Part shown: positions 32,231 through 40,146 of the stretch, one piece after another
Layout: every line of letters begins with the position of its first letter
Position numbering within the stretch: the first letter of the stretch is position 1
DNA from: an uncultured Lachnospiraceae bacterium
Lineage (GTDB): Bacteria > Bacillota > Clostridia > Lachnospirales > Lachnospiraceae
Reading direction: 5' to 3'
Assembly: GCA_944383835.1 (NCBI GenBank)
Contig: CALWRE010000151.1
Span: 1 to 45,208, forward strand
DNA length: 45,208 nt
Program-made: the position numbers and the translations under genes
Notes under the pieces: model-generated
Told to the model about the DNA's origin: nothing
What the model saw: the letters and a program-made list of their open reading frames with translations, nothing else
Databases searched by the model: none

Positions 32231-32878
32231 ATGGATACACTTGAGCTGGTATTGGTACGGCATGGATTTTCCCTTGGAAATGAGAAGCATCTGCTCAGCG
32301 GATGGAGCGACGTTCCGCTGACGGACAAGGGCCGCCAGGAACTGCGGCTCCTGCGCCAGAAGATGAATTATCCGCAGACGCAGAAATATTACAGCTCGGA
32401 TCTGTGCCGCTGTACCGAGACCTTTCACATCATCTATGACGGAAGGGCCGAACTGGACGGCCTGCTCCCCCAGTTTCGGGAAATCTATTTCGGCTCTCTG
32501 GAAAACCGCCCGGAATCGGAGATGCCCTCTAGGGAGTTTTTCAGAGCCTGGCTGAAGGGCGAGCAGGCAAGCGGAGGAGAAAGCTTTGACGGGGAAACCT
32601 TCGACGGCTTTCGCCAGCGCATTACCGGGGCCCTTGCCGATCTGGTCCGCCGCTGCCGCGAAGAAGATACGCAAAGCGTCACCCTGGTCACGCACTCCGG
32701 CGTTATCCGGACGCTTTTAATGTCTCTGCGCAATTTGGAGGGGGAGAATTTTCCGTCCATTCCGACGCCCAACGGCCTGGGCTATGTCTTGAATCTGCGG
32801 ACAGACTCGCCCCAGCCGGAGCTGCTTCGGTATGAGCCGATTCCCGCCCGGCAGGCTTTGTCTGGGCAGGTGGGATAA
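32231..32878 (+). CDS. Histidine phosphatase (phosphoglycerate-mutase-like superfamily)
   Basis: A 215-residue member of the RHG superfamily. The phospho-accepting motif is LVRHGFSLGNEKH with R10-H11-G12, the second His is in LVTHSGVIRTLL, and the acid comes from REIYFGSLENRPE. The usual RHGET or RHGQT is RHGFS here. Substrate classes include phosphosugars, nucleotides and cobalamin intermediates, so the function is open. Its GGAGG site overlaps the end of the MBL-fold gene, showing tight coupling. It is the last gene of the transporter operon; a terminator-like hairpin follows at 32966-33010. Confidence 0.88.
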   Translation: MDTLELVLVRHGFSLGNEKHLLSGWSDVPLTDKGRQELRLLRQKMNYPQTQKYYSSDLCRCTETFHIIYDGRAELDGLLPQFREIYFGSLENRPESEMPSREFFRAWLKGEQASGGESFDGETFDGFRQRITGALADLVRRCREEDTQSVTLVTHSGVIRTLLMSLRNLEGENFPSIPTPNGLGYVLNLRTDSPQPELLRYEPIPARQALSGQVG

Positions 32879-32965
32879 AAATCGGCAGAAAGCGAGGCGG
32901 TGAGAAGAAAAAGATTGATAAATGGAGCGGGTTGTGATAAAAATAAATTAACCGATAGAATTCGG

Positions 32966-33016
32966 ACTCCACGGAAGTATAGCCTATTGGTTATGCTTCT
33001 TGTGGAGTTTTCTTAT
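32966..33016 (+). terminator. Terminator or attenuator hairpin before the large lipoprotein gene
   Basis: ACTCCAC (32966-32972) pairs with GTGGAGT (33002-33008), with an inner stem GAAGTATA/TATGCTTC, followed by TTTTCTTATTT. It ends five bases before the ribosome binding site of the lipoprotein gene. If the weak promoter TTGATA-N17-TAAAAA (32915-32943) is used, the hairpin lies in the 5' leader and could attenuate. Confidence 0.6.
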
Positions 33017-33031
33017 TTGGGGAGGGAAAGT

Positions 33032-35422
33032 ATGAAAAGATGGCTGCAAACCGCGCTGGTATTGTTCAGTATTATCCTAGTTGCCGCAGGGCTGACGGGC
33101 TGCCGCGCAGAGGGGGGAGAAATACGGGAGGGGAACAAGGAAGAGATCTTTACAAAAACCATTCATGATTTCGGCGAATTGCGGGTGGAGAACCTGGATG
33201 AGCAGGAGGATACAAATTTTATTGTTTATGCGGAAGACGTCCGGGAAATCGCTATGACAGATCAGGTCAATATACTGACAGAGGCGGACGAGGAAGAACG
33301 GATCTATACTTTTTCCTGTCCGGACGAAGAGCTGCTGTCTATGGAGGAGGGCGATGTTTTTTACGGGGTGAGCGAACGGTATGAGGCAGTATGCGTCAAG
33401 GTCGAGTCCATGGAAGAGACGGATGGTCAGGTAACCATCCATGGTGGTGAACTGGTATTATCCGACTTGTTTGCCTATGTAGATATTGATATGGAAATTG
33501 ATTACACACAGCTCTACTTTGATGCGGATGATGTGCCGGAGGACTGTACCGTAGAATATGAAAACCCGTCTGCTGCCGGAGGTTTGTCTGCCGGTACAGC
33601 TCTGTTGAGTGCTGTGCCGGGCGAAGGGGAAGCGCAGGCGGCTCGGATGGCCATGGCGGCGGCAGGCGGAGCCGGCACGGCCGGCGGGCTGCGGATCGGC
33701 GCCAGCCTGAATATGTCCAGGGATGCTGTCACTGTGCAGGGCGCTTTTTCCTTGTGCATCCAGAGTGTCCAGGTGGAATTCCGCTATACGGAAGGAGTCC
33801 TGTTTTCTTCTTTCGTTGTGAACAGTACAGTGGAGAACGATGCATCCGTAACGCTCAAGGGGGATGTGATCGAGATAGAGAAGCCTTTGTTTGGAATAAC
33901 GGTTCCGGTAGGAGGGCCGATCCTGGGCATGCTCTATCCGTCATTCTTGCTTGAGGCATCTGGGGAGATTCAGATAGGACTGAATTCCAGCCAGAGCTAC
34001 CAGGAGGGATATTCCGTAAGCGCGGGAGCGGATACAGGTTTTCAGTGGGACATGGTCTCAGACTGGGGACAGCCTACCGTGACACCCCGGTTTGAAGATA
34101 TATCAGGCAACGTAAAGGCTGGAGTGCAATTCACAGCATCCTTAAGCTGTATGCGCGTGGCAGATATTCACGCCGCCTTTTTTGGAGGAATGGAAATAAA
34201 AGGGAGTTACGATCCCTTCGCTGTTTCTGTGGAGGAACAGCAGATGGATTCGGTGCATGACTGCCGGGTTTGTATTGATGGAGATGCAAACCTGTTGGGC
34301 GAAATAAGCGTGGGGGCGGGGATTGGCTTCTTGCCTGGACAGCGTCTGTACCAGTCGGAGATGACTTTGGTACATCTTGACTCAAAATTCTGCGATTTTT
34401 ACCTGTCCTTTGGGGACGGCGGCGGACGGGACGCAGAGTTTGGCTGGAATGCCGTCTGTCCGCACAGGAGGTACCGTACGCTGGTGACGGTTTTAGATGA
34501 GGCGGGCGAAAATGCAGACGGGGCGCAGGTAACAGCCACTTACCCCGACGGACGCACGGAGACTGTCGCTGCGGATGGAACAGGAATGGCGGAATTTTTC
34601 CTGCCGGAAGGAGAGAACTCTGTTACAGCCGTCAAGGCGGGGGAACGAGCCAGTATCTCTCTTGCTGTAACGGATCAGCCGCCCATTACAGCCCTGATGC
34701 GGCTGCAGGATCAAAGACAGATCTTTGTCGGGTACCGTTTTTATAAGGACAGTGGGCAGCAATCCCTGGATTCCTATCCGGAGCTAACCAGTCTTATACA
34801 GTCCCAGTATCCGGATGCCGTCTGGATCAATGAAGATGAATGGATGGGACATAGCGGCGGGAATAACAATACGACGTATGGCAACTATACGCTGCAAGGA
34901 ATGCAGGAGGCTTACGGTCTGTCTGCGGGAGATATTATCATATATGTGGCTGCAGGAAATGCGTCTACAGATGGGTACAGTTCAATATCCATCCGGGTTG
35001 GCATGGCTCTTTTGCCGGAGGAGACGGAGGATCCGGATGGCTCAACAGAAAGGGAGGACGCCGGAGCAGGGCAGGATACGCCGTTGGTAGGTTGGTTCTA
35101 CCATATTGATGTACAAACACTTCTCTATACTGGGGGGCACATTGAAAATTCATCTCCCACAGACTATTATGCAGATCGCGTTTATTACCTGATTTGGGAA
35201 TCCATCTATCATGGGCTGGAATACGATGAAGAGTATCGGATTACCAATATTGGGACAGGGTGGACCCAGACGGAACGGGAGGAAGAGGCGCCCAATCCGG
35301 GGACAACAAGTCGGTTTTATGCGTCTTCTATGTACCAGCCTCTGGTCGCACAATATGCGGCGGAGAGCTTTCCTTACGTAGAGCTTTTGCTGGCGGATGA
35401 ATGGCTTATTGATATTGAATAG
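33032..35422 (+). CDS. Large secreted lipoprotein of unknown function
   Basis: A 796-residue protein that I do not recognise. It starts MKRWLQTALVLFSIILVAAGLTGC, a lipoprotein signal with Cys24, and has GGAGGG upstream of the ATG at 33032. Residues about 25-180 are acidic; an Ala/Gly-rich linker lies near 195-225; about 230-490 look beta-rich with alternating hydrophobic residues. Residues about 490-555 resemble a carboxypeptidase-regulatory or Ig-like beta domain (LVTVLDEAGENADGAQVTATYPDG). The last about 240 residues are an alpha/beta domain (LYTGG, IIIYVAAGNAS, YADRVYYLIWESIYHGLEYDEEYR). The gene is a little more AT-rich than its neighbours. It has its own terminator and is flanked by unrelated units. 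Confidence 0.8.
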   Translation: MKRWLQTALVLFSIILVAAGLTGCRAEGGEIREGNKEEIFTKTIHDFGELRVENLDEQEDTNFIVYAEDVREIAMTDQVNILTEADEEERIYTFSCPDEELLSMEEGDVFYGVSERYEAVCVKVESMEETDGQVTIHGGELVLSDLFAYVDIDMEIDYTQLYFDADDVPEDCTVEYENPSAAGGLSAGTALLSAVPGEGEAQAARMAMAAAGGAGTAGGLRIGASLNMSRDAVTVQGAFSLCIQSVQVEFRYTEGVLFSSFVVNSTVENDASVTLKGDVIEIEKPLFGITVPVGGPILGMLYPSFLLEASGEIQIGLNSSQSYQEGYSVSAGADTGFQWDMVSDWGQPTVTPRFEDISGNVKAGVQFTASLSCMRVADIHAAFFGGMEIKGSYDPFAVSVEEQQMDSVHDCRVCIDGDANLLGEISVGAGIGFLPGQRLYQSEMTLVHLDSKFCDFYLSFGDGGGRDAEFGWNAVCPHRRYRTLVTVLDEAGENADGAQVTATYPDGRTETVAADGTGMAEFFLPEGENSVTAVKAGERASISLAVTDQPPITALMRLQDQRQIFVGYRFYKDSGQQSLDSYPELTSLIQSQYPDAVWINEDEWMGHSGGNNNTTYGNYTLQGMQEAYGLSAGDIIIYVAAGNASTDGYSSISIRVGMALLPEETEDPDGSTEREDAGAGQDTPLVGWFYHIDVQTLLYTGGHIENSSPTDYYADRVYYLIWESIYHGLEYDEEYRITNIGTGWTQTEREEEAPNPGTTSRFYASSMYQPLVAQYAAESFPYVELLLADEWLIDIE

Positions 35423-35448
35423 CAAACCGATATATGGGGCAAGAGAAG

Positions 35449-35485
35449 AACAGGGAAGGTTATCGAAGCCTTTCCTGTTTTTATA
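35449..35485 (+). terminator. Rho-independent terminator after the large lipoprotein gene
   Basis: AACAGGGAAGG (35449-35459) pairs with CCTTTCCTGTT (35469-35479, one G-U), followed by five T. Confidence 0.85.
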
Positions 35486-35518
35486 TGAGAATTTGAGGTT
35501 TATTCCCTTGCTCGTCTA

Positions 35519-35570
35519 TTGACAAACAACCTTATATATGTTATTTTATAAACGACTGACCGGTCGGTCA
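35519..35570. promoter_or_regulatory. TetR promoter region with palindromic operator
   Basis: TTGACA (35519-35524) is followed by an AT-rich stretch with TATTTT (35542-35547, 17 bp spacer). Downstream lies TGACCGGTCGGTCA (35557-35570), whose arms TGACC/GGTCA are inverted, typical of TetR-family operators. It lies 28 bp before the regulator start, which fits autorepression. Confidence 0.7.
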
Positions 35571-35597
35571 TAATTTGCATACGAAAAGGAGGCGGCC

Positions 35598-36167
35598 ATG
35601 GGAGGACAGGGAAAACGGAAACAAATTATGGAGGCGGCCATCCGCCTGTTTGCAGAGGAGGGCTTTGAGGCTGCGTCCATGCAGGATATCGCCAACGCGG
35701 CGGGGGTGGCCAAGGGGACGATGTATCTGTATTTCCCGTCGAAGGAAGAGCTGATCGCCCAGGTATACCGCCACTGCTACCGGATGGATGTGGAGGCCTG
35801 CAATGCGGGCCTGGACGAAGAGGGGACGGCCCTGGATAAGCTGTGCCGCCGCCTGGACAATATCATGGATTTTACCCTTTCCCATCCGCTGGAATCCCGG
35901 ATTGAGAGGCTTTACGGAAGCCGGCCGGGCAGTATGCGCCGGCCGGGGGACTGCCTGGAGGAGCTTTATGAGGATATTGAAGCGGTGGTGGAGGAGGGAG
36001 TCAGCCGGGGCGAGTTAAAGAACCTGCCTGCGGATCTGCTGGCCCAGACCTATTATGGGATTGCCACTGCGATGTACCTGTTCTTTCAGGCGGAGCCGGA
36101 GCTCTGGCAGGATGAGGGCGTGCGTTCTCGGTGCAGACAGGTGATACGGGACAGCCTTTCGGCATAG
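35598..36167 (+). CDS. TetR family transcriptional regulator
   Basis: A 189-residue regulator. The N-terminal helix-turn-helix is complete: KQIMEAAIRLFAEEGFEAASMQDIANAAGVAKGTMYLYFPSKEEL. The rest is the helical ligand-binding and dimer domain with no recognisable ligand signature. AAAGGAGG lies five bases before the ATG. A palindrome TGACCGGTCGGTCA precedes the gene, and a different perfect palindrome plus phased repeats lie between it and the flavin reductase gene 113 bp downstream, so that gene is the probable target. The repeats begin inside its stop codon region. Confidence 0.93.
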   Translation: MGGQGKRKQIMEAAIRLFAEEGFEAASMQDIANAAGVAKGTMYLYFPSKEELIAQVYRHCYRMDVEACNAGLDEEGTALDKLCRRLDNIMDFTLSHPLESRIERLYGSRPGSMRRPGDCLEELYEDIEAVVEEGVSRGELKNLPADLLAQTYYGIATAMYLFFQAEPELWQDEGVRSRCRQVIRDSLSA

Positions 36168-36233
36168 TCCGGTACAATTCCGGCACAATTTCGGCACGAT
36201 TCCGGCATAATTGCAGCATGGTTTCGACATAAA
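36157..36233. repeat. Seven phased 11-bp repeats (TCCGGCAyaAT type)
   Basis: Units start at 36157, 36168, 36179, 36190, 36201, 36212 and 36223, each exactly 11 bases, with consensus T(C/T)CGGCA(C/T)(A/G)AT. The first overlaps the TetR stop codon and the last two have drifted. The period is about one helical turn, so the same DNA face is repeated. Confidence 0.85.
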
Positions 36234-36254
36234 CCGCATGGCGGTTTACATAAT
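36230..36254 (+). promoter_or_regulatory. Perfect palindrome and candidate promoter of the flavin reductase gene
   Basis: TAAACCGC (36230-36237), ATG, GCGGTTTA (36241-36248) is a perfect inverted repeat. It is followed by CATAAT (36249-36254) as a possible -10, with TCGACA (36224-36229) as a weak -35 at 19 bp. The palindrome would fill the spacer, a strong repressor position. Confidence 0.55.
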
Positions 36255-36280
36255 AAAAATAAAATGAGGAGGAAGAAACA

Positions 36281-38128
36281 ATGAAGAGAAGAAGTTTGGC
36301 TTTGCTTTTGGCGGCGGCCCTGGTGCTCTCTCTGGCGGGCTGCTCTAGCGGCACCGACGGCACCGAGGGAACTGCGGCAGGCACGCAGGCTCCGACGGCC
36401 GGAGCCGAAACGGAAGAGGCGACGGAGGCGGCCGGCGGCTATACGGCGGGAACCTACACCGGAACTTCTACCGGCATGAACGGTGAGGTGACAGTGGAAG
36501 TGACCTTCGACGAGGACAGTATCACCGCCATCACGGTGACAAACCAGTCCGAGACCTACGGCATTGGCCAGGGCCTTGATACGACGCCGGTGGAGGCCCT
36601 GCCCCAGCAGATGTTAGAGGGACAGACCGTGAATGTGGACTCGGTTACCGGAGCGACCATCACCTCCGCGGCCATCAAGGCGGCGGTGAAGGACTGCGTG
36701 GAGCAGGCCGGAGGCGACGCGGCGGCTATGCCGGAGTATCATCCGGAGTCCGATGTGCCGGAGACGGTCGAGGCGGATGTGATCGTGGTGGGCGCCGGAG
36801 CTGCCGGTCTGTCCGCGGCCATTACGGCGGCCGAGGGCGGCGCGGATGTAGTGGTGATTGAGAAGCAGGGCGTGACCGGAGGATCGACGGCCCGCAGCGG
36901 CGGCAAGATTCTGGCCGCGGGTACCCAGTGGCAGGAGGCACAGGGCCAGGAGGACAATCCGGATCTGATGTATGAGTACCTGATGAGCTTCAGCAATGGG
37001 CTGATCGATGAGGATTTGCTGCGGATGTTCTGCGACGATTCCGCCGAGAACCTGAACTGGCTGGCGGATCTGGGCGTACAGGTACAGGATGTGGAGCCGA
37101 TCCATTCCTCCCTGACTCCCTGGAGGGTGCACAATACCCTGGGAGGCGGCGGACAGACCAGCGGCCATGGCGGCCAGATTACAGTTCCCCTGACCAAGAC
37201 AGCGGAAGGACTGGGCGTCAATATTATCTACAATACCAGCGGCACGGAACTGGTTACCGATGAAAATGGAGCGGTTACCGGCGTGGTGGCTGAGACGGCT
37301 GATGGAAAGACCGTAACCCTGCAGGGCAAGGCTGTCGTTCTGGCGACCGGCGGCTATGCATCGAATCCGGAGATGATGGCCCGTTATTCCGCCTTCCTGC
37401 CGGATAATTCCTACACCAGCGTTCCCAAGGGCAACGTGGGCGACGGCCTGGTCATGGCCGAGGCTGTGGGAGCCCAGGTGTTTGACAGCGAGGGCCTGCA
37501 GCTGGTGTATGTGAGCTATACCTGCGGCGTAGGCATCAATGAGGAATCCGGTCTGATCGTATCCGCCGCCGGCGAGCGCGTGGTGGACGAGTGGACCTAT
37601 CAGTCCCATGTGGCCGAGGCGCTGCGTCTGGCGGAGAGCCCCATTGCCTACTATATCGCCACCGCCAATGATCCGAATCCCACGGTGCAGTATGGCATGA
37701 CCCTGGATTCCACGGTGCAGGCTTCTTCCGTTGAGGAACTGGCCGGCCTTCTGAACATGGATCCCGAGGTGCTGACGGCTACGGTGGATCGCTACAATGA
37801 ACTGTGCGCCGCCGGCGAGGACGAGGACTTCGGCAAGCCTGCGGAGTACATGGTTCCGGTGGAGGGCGATACCTATTATGCCATTGCTATGAACCCCGGT
37901 TCCTCCGCTACCTTCGGCGGCCTGTGCATCAATGAGGATTCCCAGGTCCTGGATACGGAAGATCAGCCGATTGCCGGTCTGTACGCTGCCGGCGAGGTGG
38001 CCTTCACCGGGCTGTTCGGCACGGAATACCCCTGCTGCGGCATGGCCATCGGTTCCGCTGTCTACTTTGGCAGAATTGCCGGAACGAACGCGGCTGCCCT
38101 GGCTGTGGGAGAGACGGAGGCTGAGTAA
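36281..38128 (+). CDS. Surface FMN/FAD reductase lipoprotein (fumarate/urocanate reductase family)
   Basis: A 615-residue lipoprotein with lipobox Cys21 and an acidic tether to about residue 50. Residues about 52-145 form an FMN-binding domain ending in DSVTGATITS; T126 is the threonine that ApbE-type flavin transferases modify with FMN. The FAD domain follows, with Rossmann motif VVGAGAAGLSAAITAAEGGADVVVIEK (about 169-195) and the family pattern GGSTARSGGKILAAG, and it ends with GLYAAGEVAFTGLFGTEYPCCGMAIGSAVYFGR. This is the fumarate/urocanate reductase-like family, which in gut Firmicutes can act as an extracellular terminal reductase fed by a membrane electron path. The acceptor is not identifiable. 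Promoter-side repeats and a TetR gene suggest induction by that acceptor. Confidence 0.93.
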   Translation: MKRRSLALLLAAALVLSLAGCSSGTDGTEGTAAGTQAPTAGAETEEATEAAGGYTAGTYTGTSTGMNGEVTVEVTFDEDSITAITVTNQSETYGIGQGLDTTPVEALPQQMLEGQTVNVDSVTGATITSAAIKAAVKDCVEQAGGDAAAMPEYHPESDVPETVEADVIVVGAGAAGLSAAITAAEGGADVVVIEKQGVTGGSTARSGGKILAAGTQWQEAQGQEDNPDLMYEYLMSFSNGLIDEDLLRMFCDDSAENLNWLADLGVQVQDVEPIHSSLTPWRVHNTLGGGGQTSGHGGQITVPLTKTAEGLGVNIIYNTSGTELVTDENGAVTGVVAETADGKTVTLQGKAVVLATGGYASNPEMMARYSAFLPDNSYTSVPKGNVGDGLVMAEAVGAQVFDSEGLQLVYVSYTCGVGINEESGLIVSAAGERVVDEWTYQSHVAEALRLAESPIAYYIATANDPNPTVQYGMTLDSTVQASSVEELAGLLNMDPEVLTATVDRYNELCAAGEDEDFGKPAEYMVPVEGDTYYAIAMNPGSSATFGGLCINEDSQVLDTEDQPIAGLYAAGEVAFTGLFGTEYPCCGMAIGSAVYFGRIAGTNAAALAVGETEAE

Positions 38129-38149
38129 AACTATATTTGCCTGATTGAG

Positions 38150-38174
38150 CAGGAGGGGGATATTCCCCCTCCTG
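38150..38174. terminator. Hairpin between convergent flavin reductase and RpiR genes
   Basis: CAGGAGGGGGA (38150-38160), TAT, TCCCCCTCCTG (38164-38174): 11-bp perfect arms with a three-base centre. No T tract follows in either direction, so it may rely on the strong stem. Confidence 0.6.
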
Positions 38175-38181
38175 TAATGAC

Positions 38182-38997
38182 TTACTCTTGCTTAGTTTCC
38201 GGAGGCTGGCCGCTGTCTTTGCCGGCCTCCTTCTGCGCTACAAGATATCCGTGATAAATTTCAGTAAATAGAAAACTGAAAACAATGGGGGCAACAGAAG
38301 AATCCACGTACACCGGGTAATTCAGGGAGGCCCAGGTAGGAAGGACGATTACCTCGTCGGCCATTTTTCGCAGAGGATGCTGCTTGGTGTTGGCAATCAG
38401 GACGATATAAGGACGCCTGTGCGGCGGCATGTCCTTCACAAAAGCGAGAAATTTCTGGTGAGTCGCATTTTCCGCTGTAAAAAGGATGACTACATCATTG
38501 GGTTGAACCATGTGGAGGGTTTCGATTTCAAACCCGGGCTGGATGGTGAAGGAACGGGTTCCTCCCAGCATCAGATGCATCGACAGGATGTAGGCGGGAG
38601 GATAGCTGTTGCCATGACCGGTGACAAAAACAGTCGAGGCATTCCGCATCCGCAGGCTGAGCTTTTCCAGCTGCTTCTCCGAGAGCATTTTTTTTGTTTC
38701 CAAAACAAGCTGGGAAAAATAGTAAGCCTGATCGTGAGAGGCCGCCTGCGATTTATCAATAATAGGGCTTGAATGTGTGGCCGCATAGAAAGCCAGACGG
38801 AAATCGCTGTATCCCTCATATCCGATTCGCTTGCAGAAGCGGCTGATGGCGCTTTGCGAAATATTGAATCGGTTCGCCAGGTCGCTGGCAGTGGACGAAA
38901 AGAATAAAAAAGTATGTTTTTGAATCAGCTCGTAAACCTCATGCTCTTTTGGGGTCATTTCTTCTTCGCATTGCTTCATTTTTTCCCAAATGTCCAT
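38182..38997 (-). CDS. RpiR/MurR family transcriptional regulator with SIS domain
   Basis: A 271-residue regulator. The N-terminal RpiR helix-turn-helix is TASDLANRFNISQSAISRFCKRIGYEGYSDFRLAF. The C-terminal SIS domain (about 105-250) includes NASTVFVTGHGNSY and FTIQPGFEIETLHMVQPNDVVILF, the fold that binds phosphosugars, so the inducer is probably a phosphorylated sugar. I use the ATG at 38997 with GGAGG five bases before it; a TTG 12 bases further upstream overlaps that site and is unlikely. The gene is divergent from the PTS operon and the intergenic region carries several TGAA/TTCA palindromes. Confidence 0.94.
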   Translation of the reverse strand: MDIWEKMKQCEEEMTPKEHEVYELIQKHTFLFFSSTASDLANRFNISQSAISRFCKRIGYEGYSDFRLAFYAATHSSPIIDKSQAASHDQAYYFSQLVLETKKMLSEKQLEKLSLRMRNASTVFVTGHGNSYPPAYILSMHLMLGGTRSFTIQPGFEIETLHMVQPNDVVILFTAENATHQKFLAFVKDMPPHRRPYIVLIANTKQHPLRKMADEVIVLPTWASLNYPVYVDSSVAPIVFSFLFTEIYHGYLVAQKEAGKDSGQPPETKQE

Positions 38998-39040
38998 GAT
39001 TGCCTCCAAATGTATTTCATTTCTGTAGCCGTTTCTTCAG

Positions 39041-39069
39041 AGTATAGCATAGAAAGAAGTGCTGGACAA
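39041..39069 (-). promoter_or_regulatory. Promoter of the RpiR regulator gene
   Basis: On the minus strand: TTGTCC (39069-39064), 17 bp, TATACT (39046-39041), about 43 bp before the start at 38997. Confidence 0.65.
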
Positions 39070-39092
39070 GGAAGCGGAGTCTCGGCAATTTT

Positions 39093-39215
39093 ACTAAATT
39101 TTAGTTTTCGATTTTGTTGAAAAATTCATTCAGAAAAATATTGAAAAAGCCATTCAATAGTGCTACCCTATTTGTAGGAATTGGCTGAACCATTCAGATA
39201 AAAAGTGAATGGTAT
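39093..39215. promoter_or_regulatory. Palindrome array in the RpiR/PTS intergenic region
   Basis: ACTAAA-T-TTTAGT (39093-39105); TTGAAAAATTCATTCAG (39117-39133); TTGAAAAAGCCATTCAA (39141-39157), which matches the previous one at 14 of 17 positions 24 bp away; CTGAACCATTCAG (39185-39197); and CCATTCA inverted to TGAATGG nearby (39190-39212). The recurring half-site is TGAA/TTCA. RpiR binding is inference. Confidence 0.6.
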
Positions 39216-39235
39216 AGTCACTCATAGGCGTAAAA

Positions 39236-40084
39236 ATGACAAACAAAGAGGGAAATGGGGGATATGGTATGGTTAGTTTTAGCAGTGAAAAGGTTACTCC
39301 GCATATTACAAGAATACGGGACGGCAGCGATGTATGCGAATACTTGATTGTAGGAAATGACCGTGCTGCGCTGATCGATACGGGGTACGGCATCGGGGAT
39401 CTGAAGGGCTATGTGGAAAGCCTGACGGATAAACCCTACGAGGTATTTATCACCCATGGACATGTGGACCATGCGGCCGGCGCCGCCCAGTTTGAAAAGG
39501 CATATATGAACCTGGCCGACCAGGCTCTGTTTAATGTTCACTGCGAGGTGGAGTTCCGCAAGGAGATGCTGGCCTCCCATGGAGACCTGCAGCTGGAGGA
39601 GGCGGACTTCCTGCCTAAGAGAAAGGCTCCTTTTACCAATATTGAGGATGGTATGGAAGTGGATCTGGGCGGGGTTACCGTTACCTTCCTCCACATTCCG
39701 GGCCATACGCAGGGGATAATGGTTCCGCTGATAAAGGAAGACAGGGCGGTTCTCTTCGGAGATGCCTGCGGCGTCGGCGTACTGCTGCTGCTTCCGGAGT
39801 CCTCTACCGTGGAAGAATATTGTAAGAGCCTGAAGAAACTCCAGACTTATGAACCTTACTACGACACGGTGCTGAGACAGCACGGTACCTGCACTTCGAC
39901 GCCTCATGTGCTGGAGGATAATATTGAAAACTGTGAGAAGATCCTGGCGGGAACGGACGACCATGTGGAAGACAAAATGATGGGCGTGACCTGCTACTGG
40001 GCCCGTGAGATCGATCCGGCCACAGGAATGCGGAAGGATGGAAGAGAGGGGAATATCCGTTATTCCCTGGATCATGTCCGCTGA
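39236..40084 (+). CDS. Metallo-beta-lactamase-fold hydrolase, first gene of the PTS operon
   Basis: A 282-residue metal-dependent hydrolase without a signal peptide. The metal ligands HGHVDH (H74, H76, D78, H79), H157 in HIPGHTQG and D176 in FGDACGVG are all present. This is the general glyoxalase II/lactonase-like shape. MBL-fold lactonases occur in sugar-acid PTS operons (UlaG acts on ascorbate-6-phosphate), which makes a lactone or ester of a phosphorylated sugar a possible substrate, but that is only an analogy. ATG at 39269 (MVSFSSEK) is an equally plausible start; neither has a strong ribosome binding site. It is followed by the PTS IIB gene. Confidence 0.85.
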   Translation: MTNKEGNGGYGMVSFSSEKVTPHITRIRDGSDVCEYLIVGNDRAALIDTGYGIGDLKGYVESLTDKPYEVFITHGHVDHAAGAAQFEKAYMNLADQALFNVHCEVEFRKEMLASHGDLQLEEADFLPKRKAPFTNIEDGMEVDLGGVTVTFLHIPGHTQGIMVPLIKEDRAVLFGDACGVGVLLLLPESSTVEEYCKSLKKLQTYEPYYDTVLRQHGTCTSTPHVLEDNIENCEKILAGTDDHVEDKMMGVTCYWAREIDPATGMRKDGREGNIRYSLDHVR

Positions 40085-40146
40085 AGGGATACAGAAATGA
40101 ATTGTCGGACAGACAATGAAAAAATAAAAAGAAGAGAGGAATAAGT

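Noticed and set aside
36157-36233. Possible CRISPR array at the 11-bp repeats
   Set aside because: The units are contiguous with no spacers and are too short; no cas genes are present in the window.
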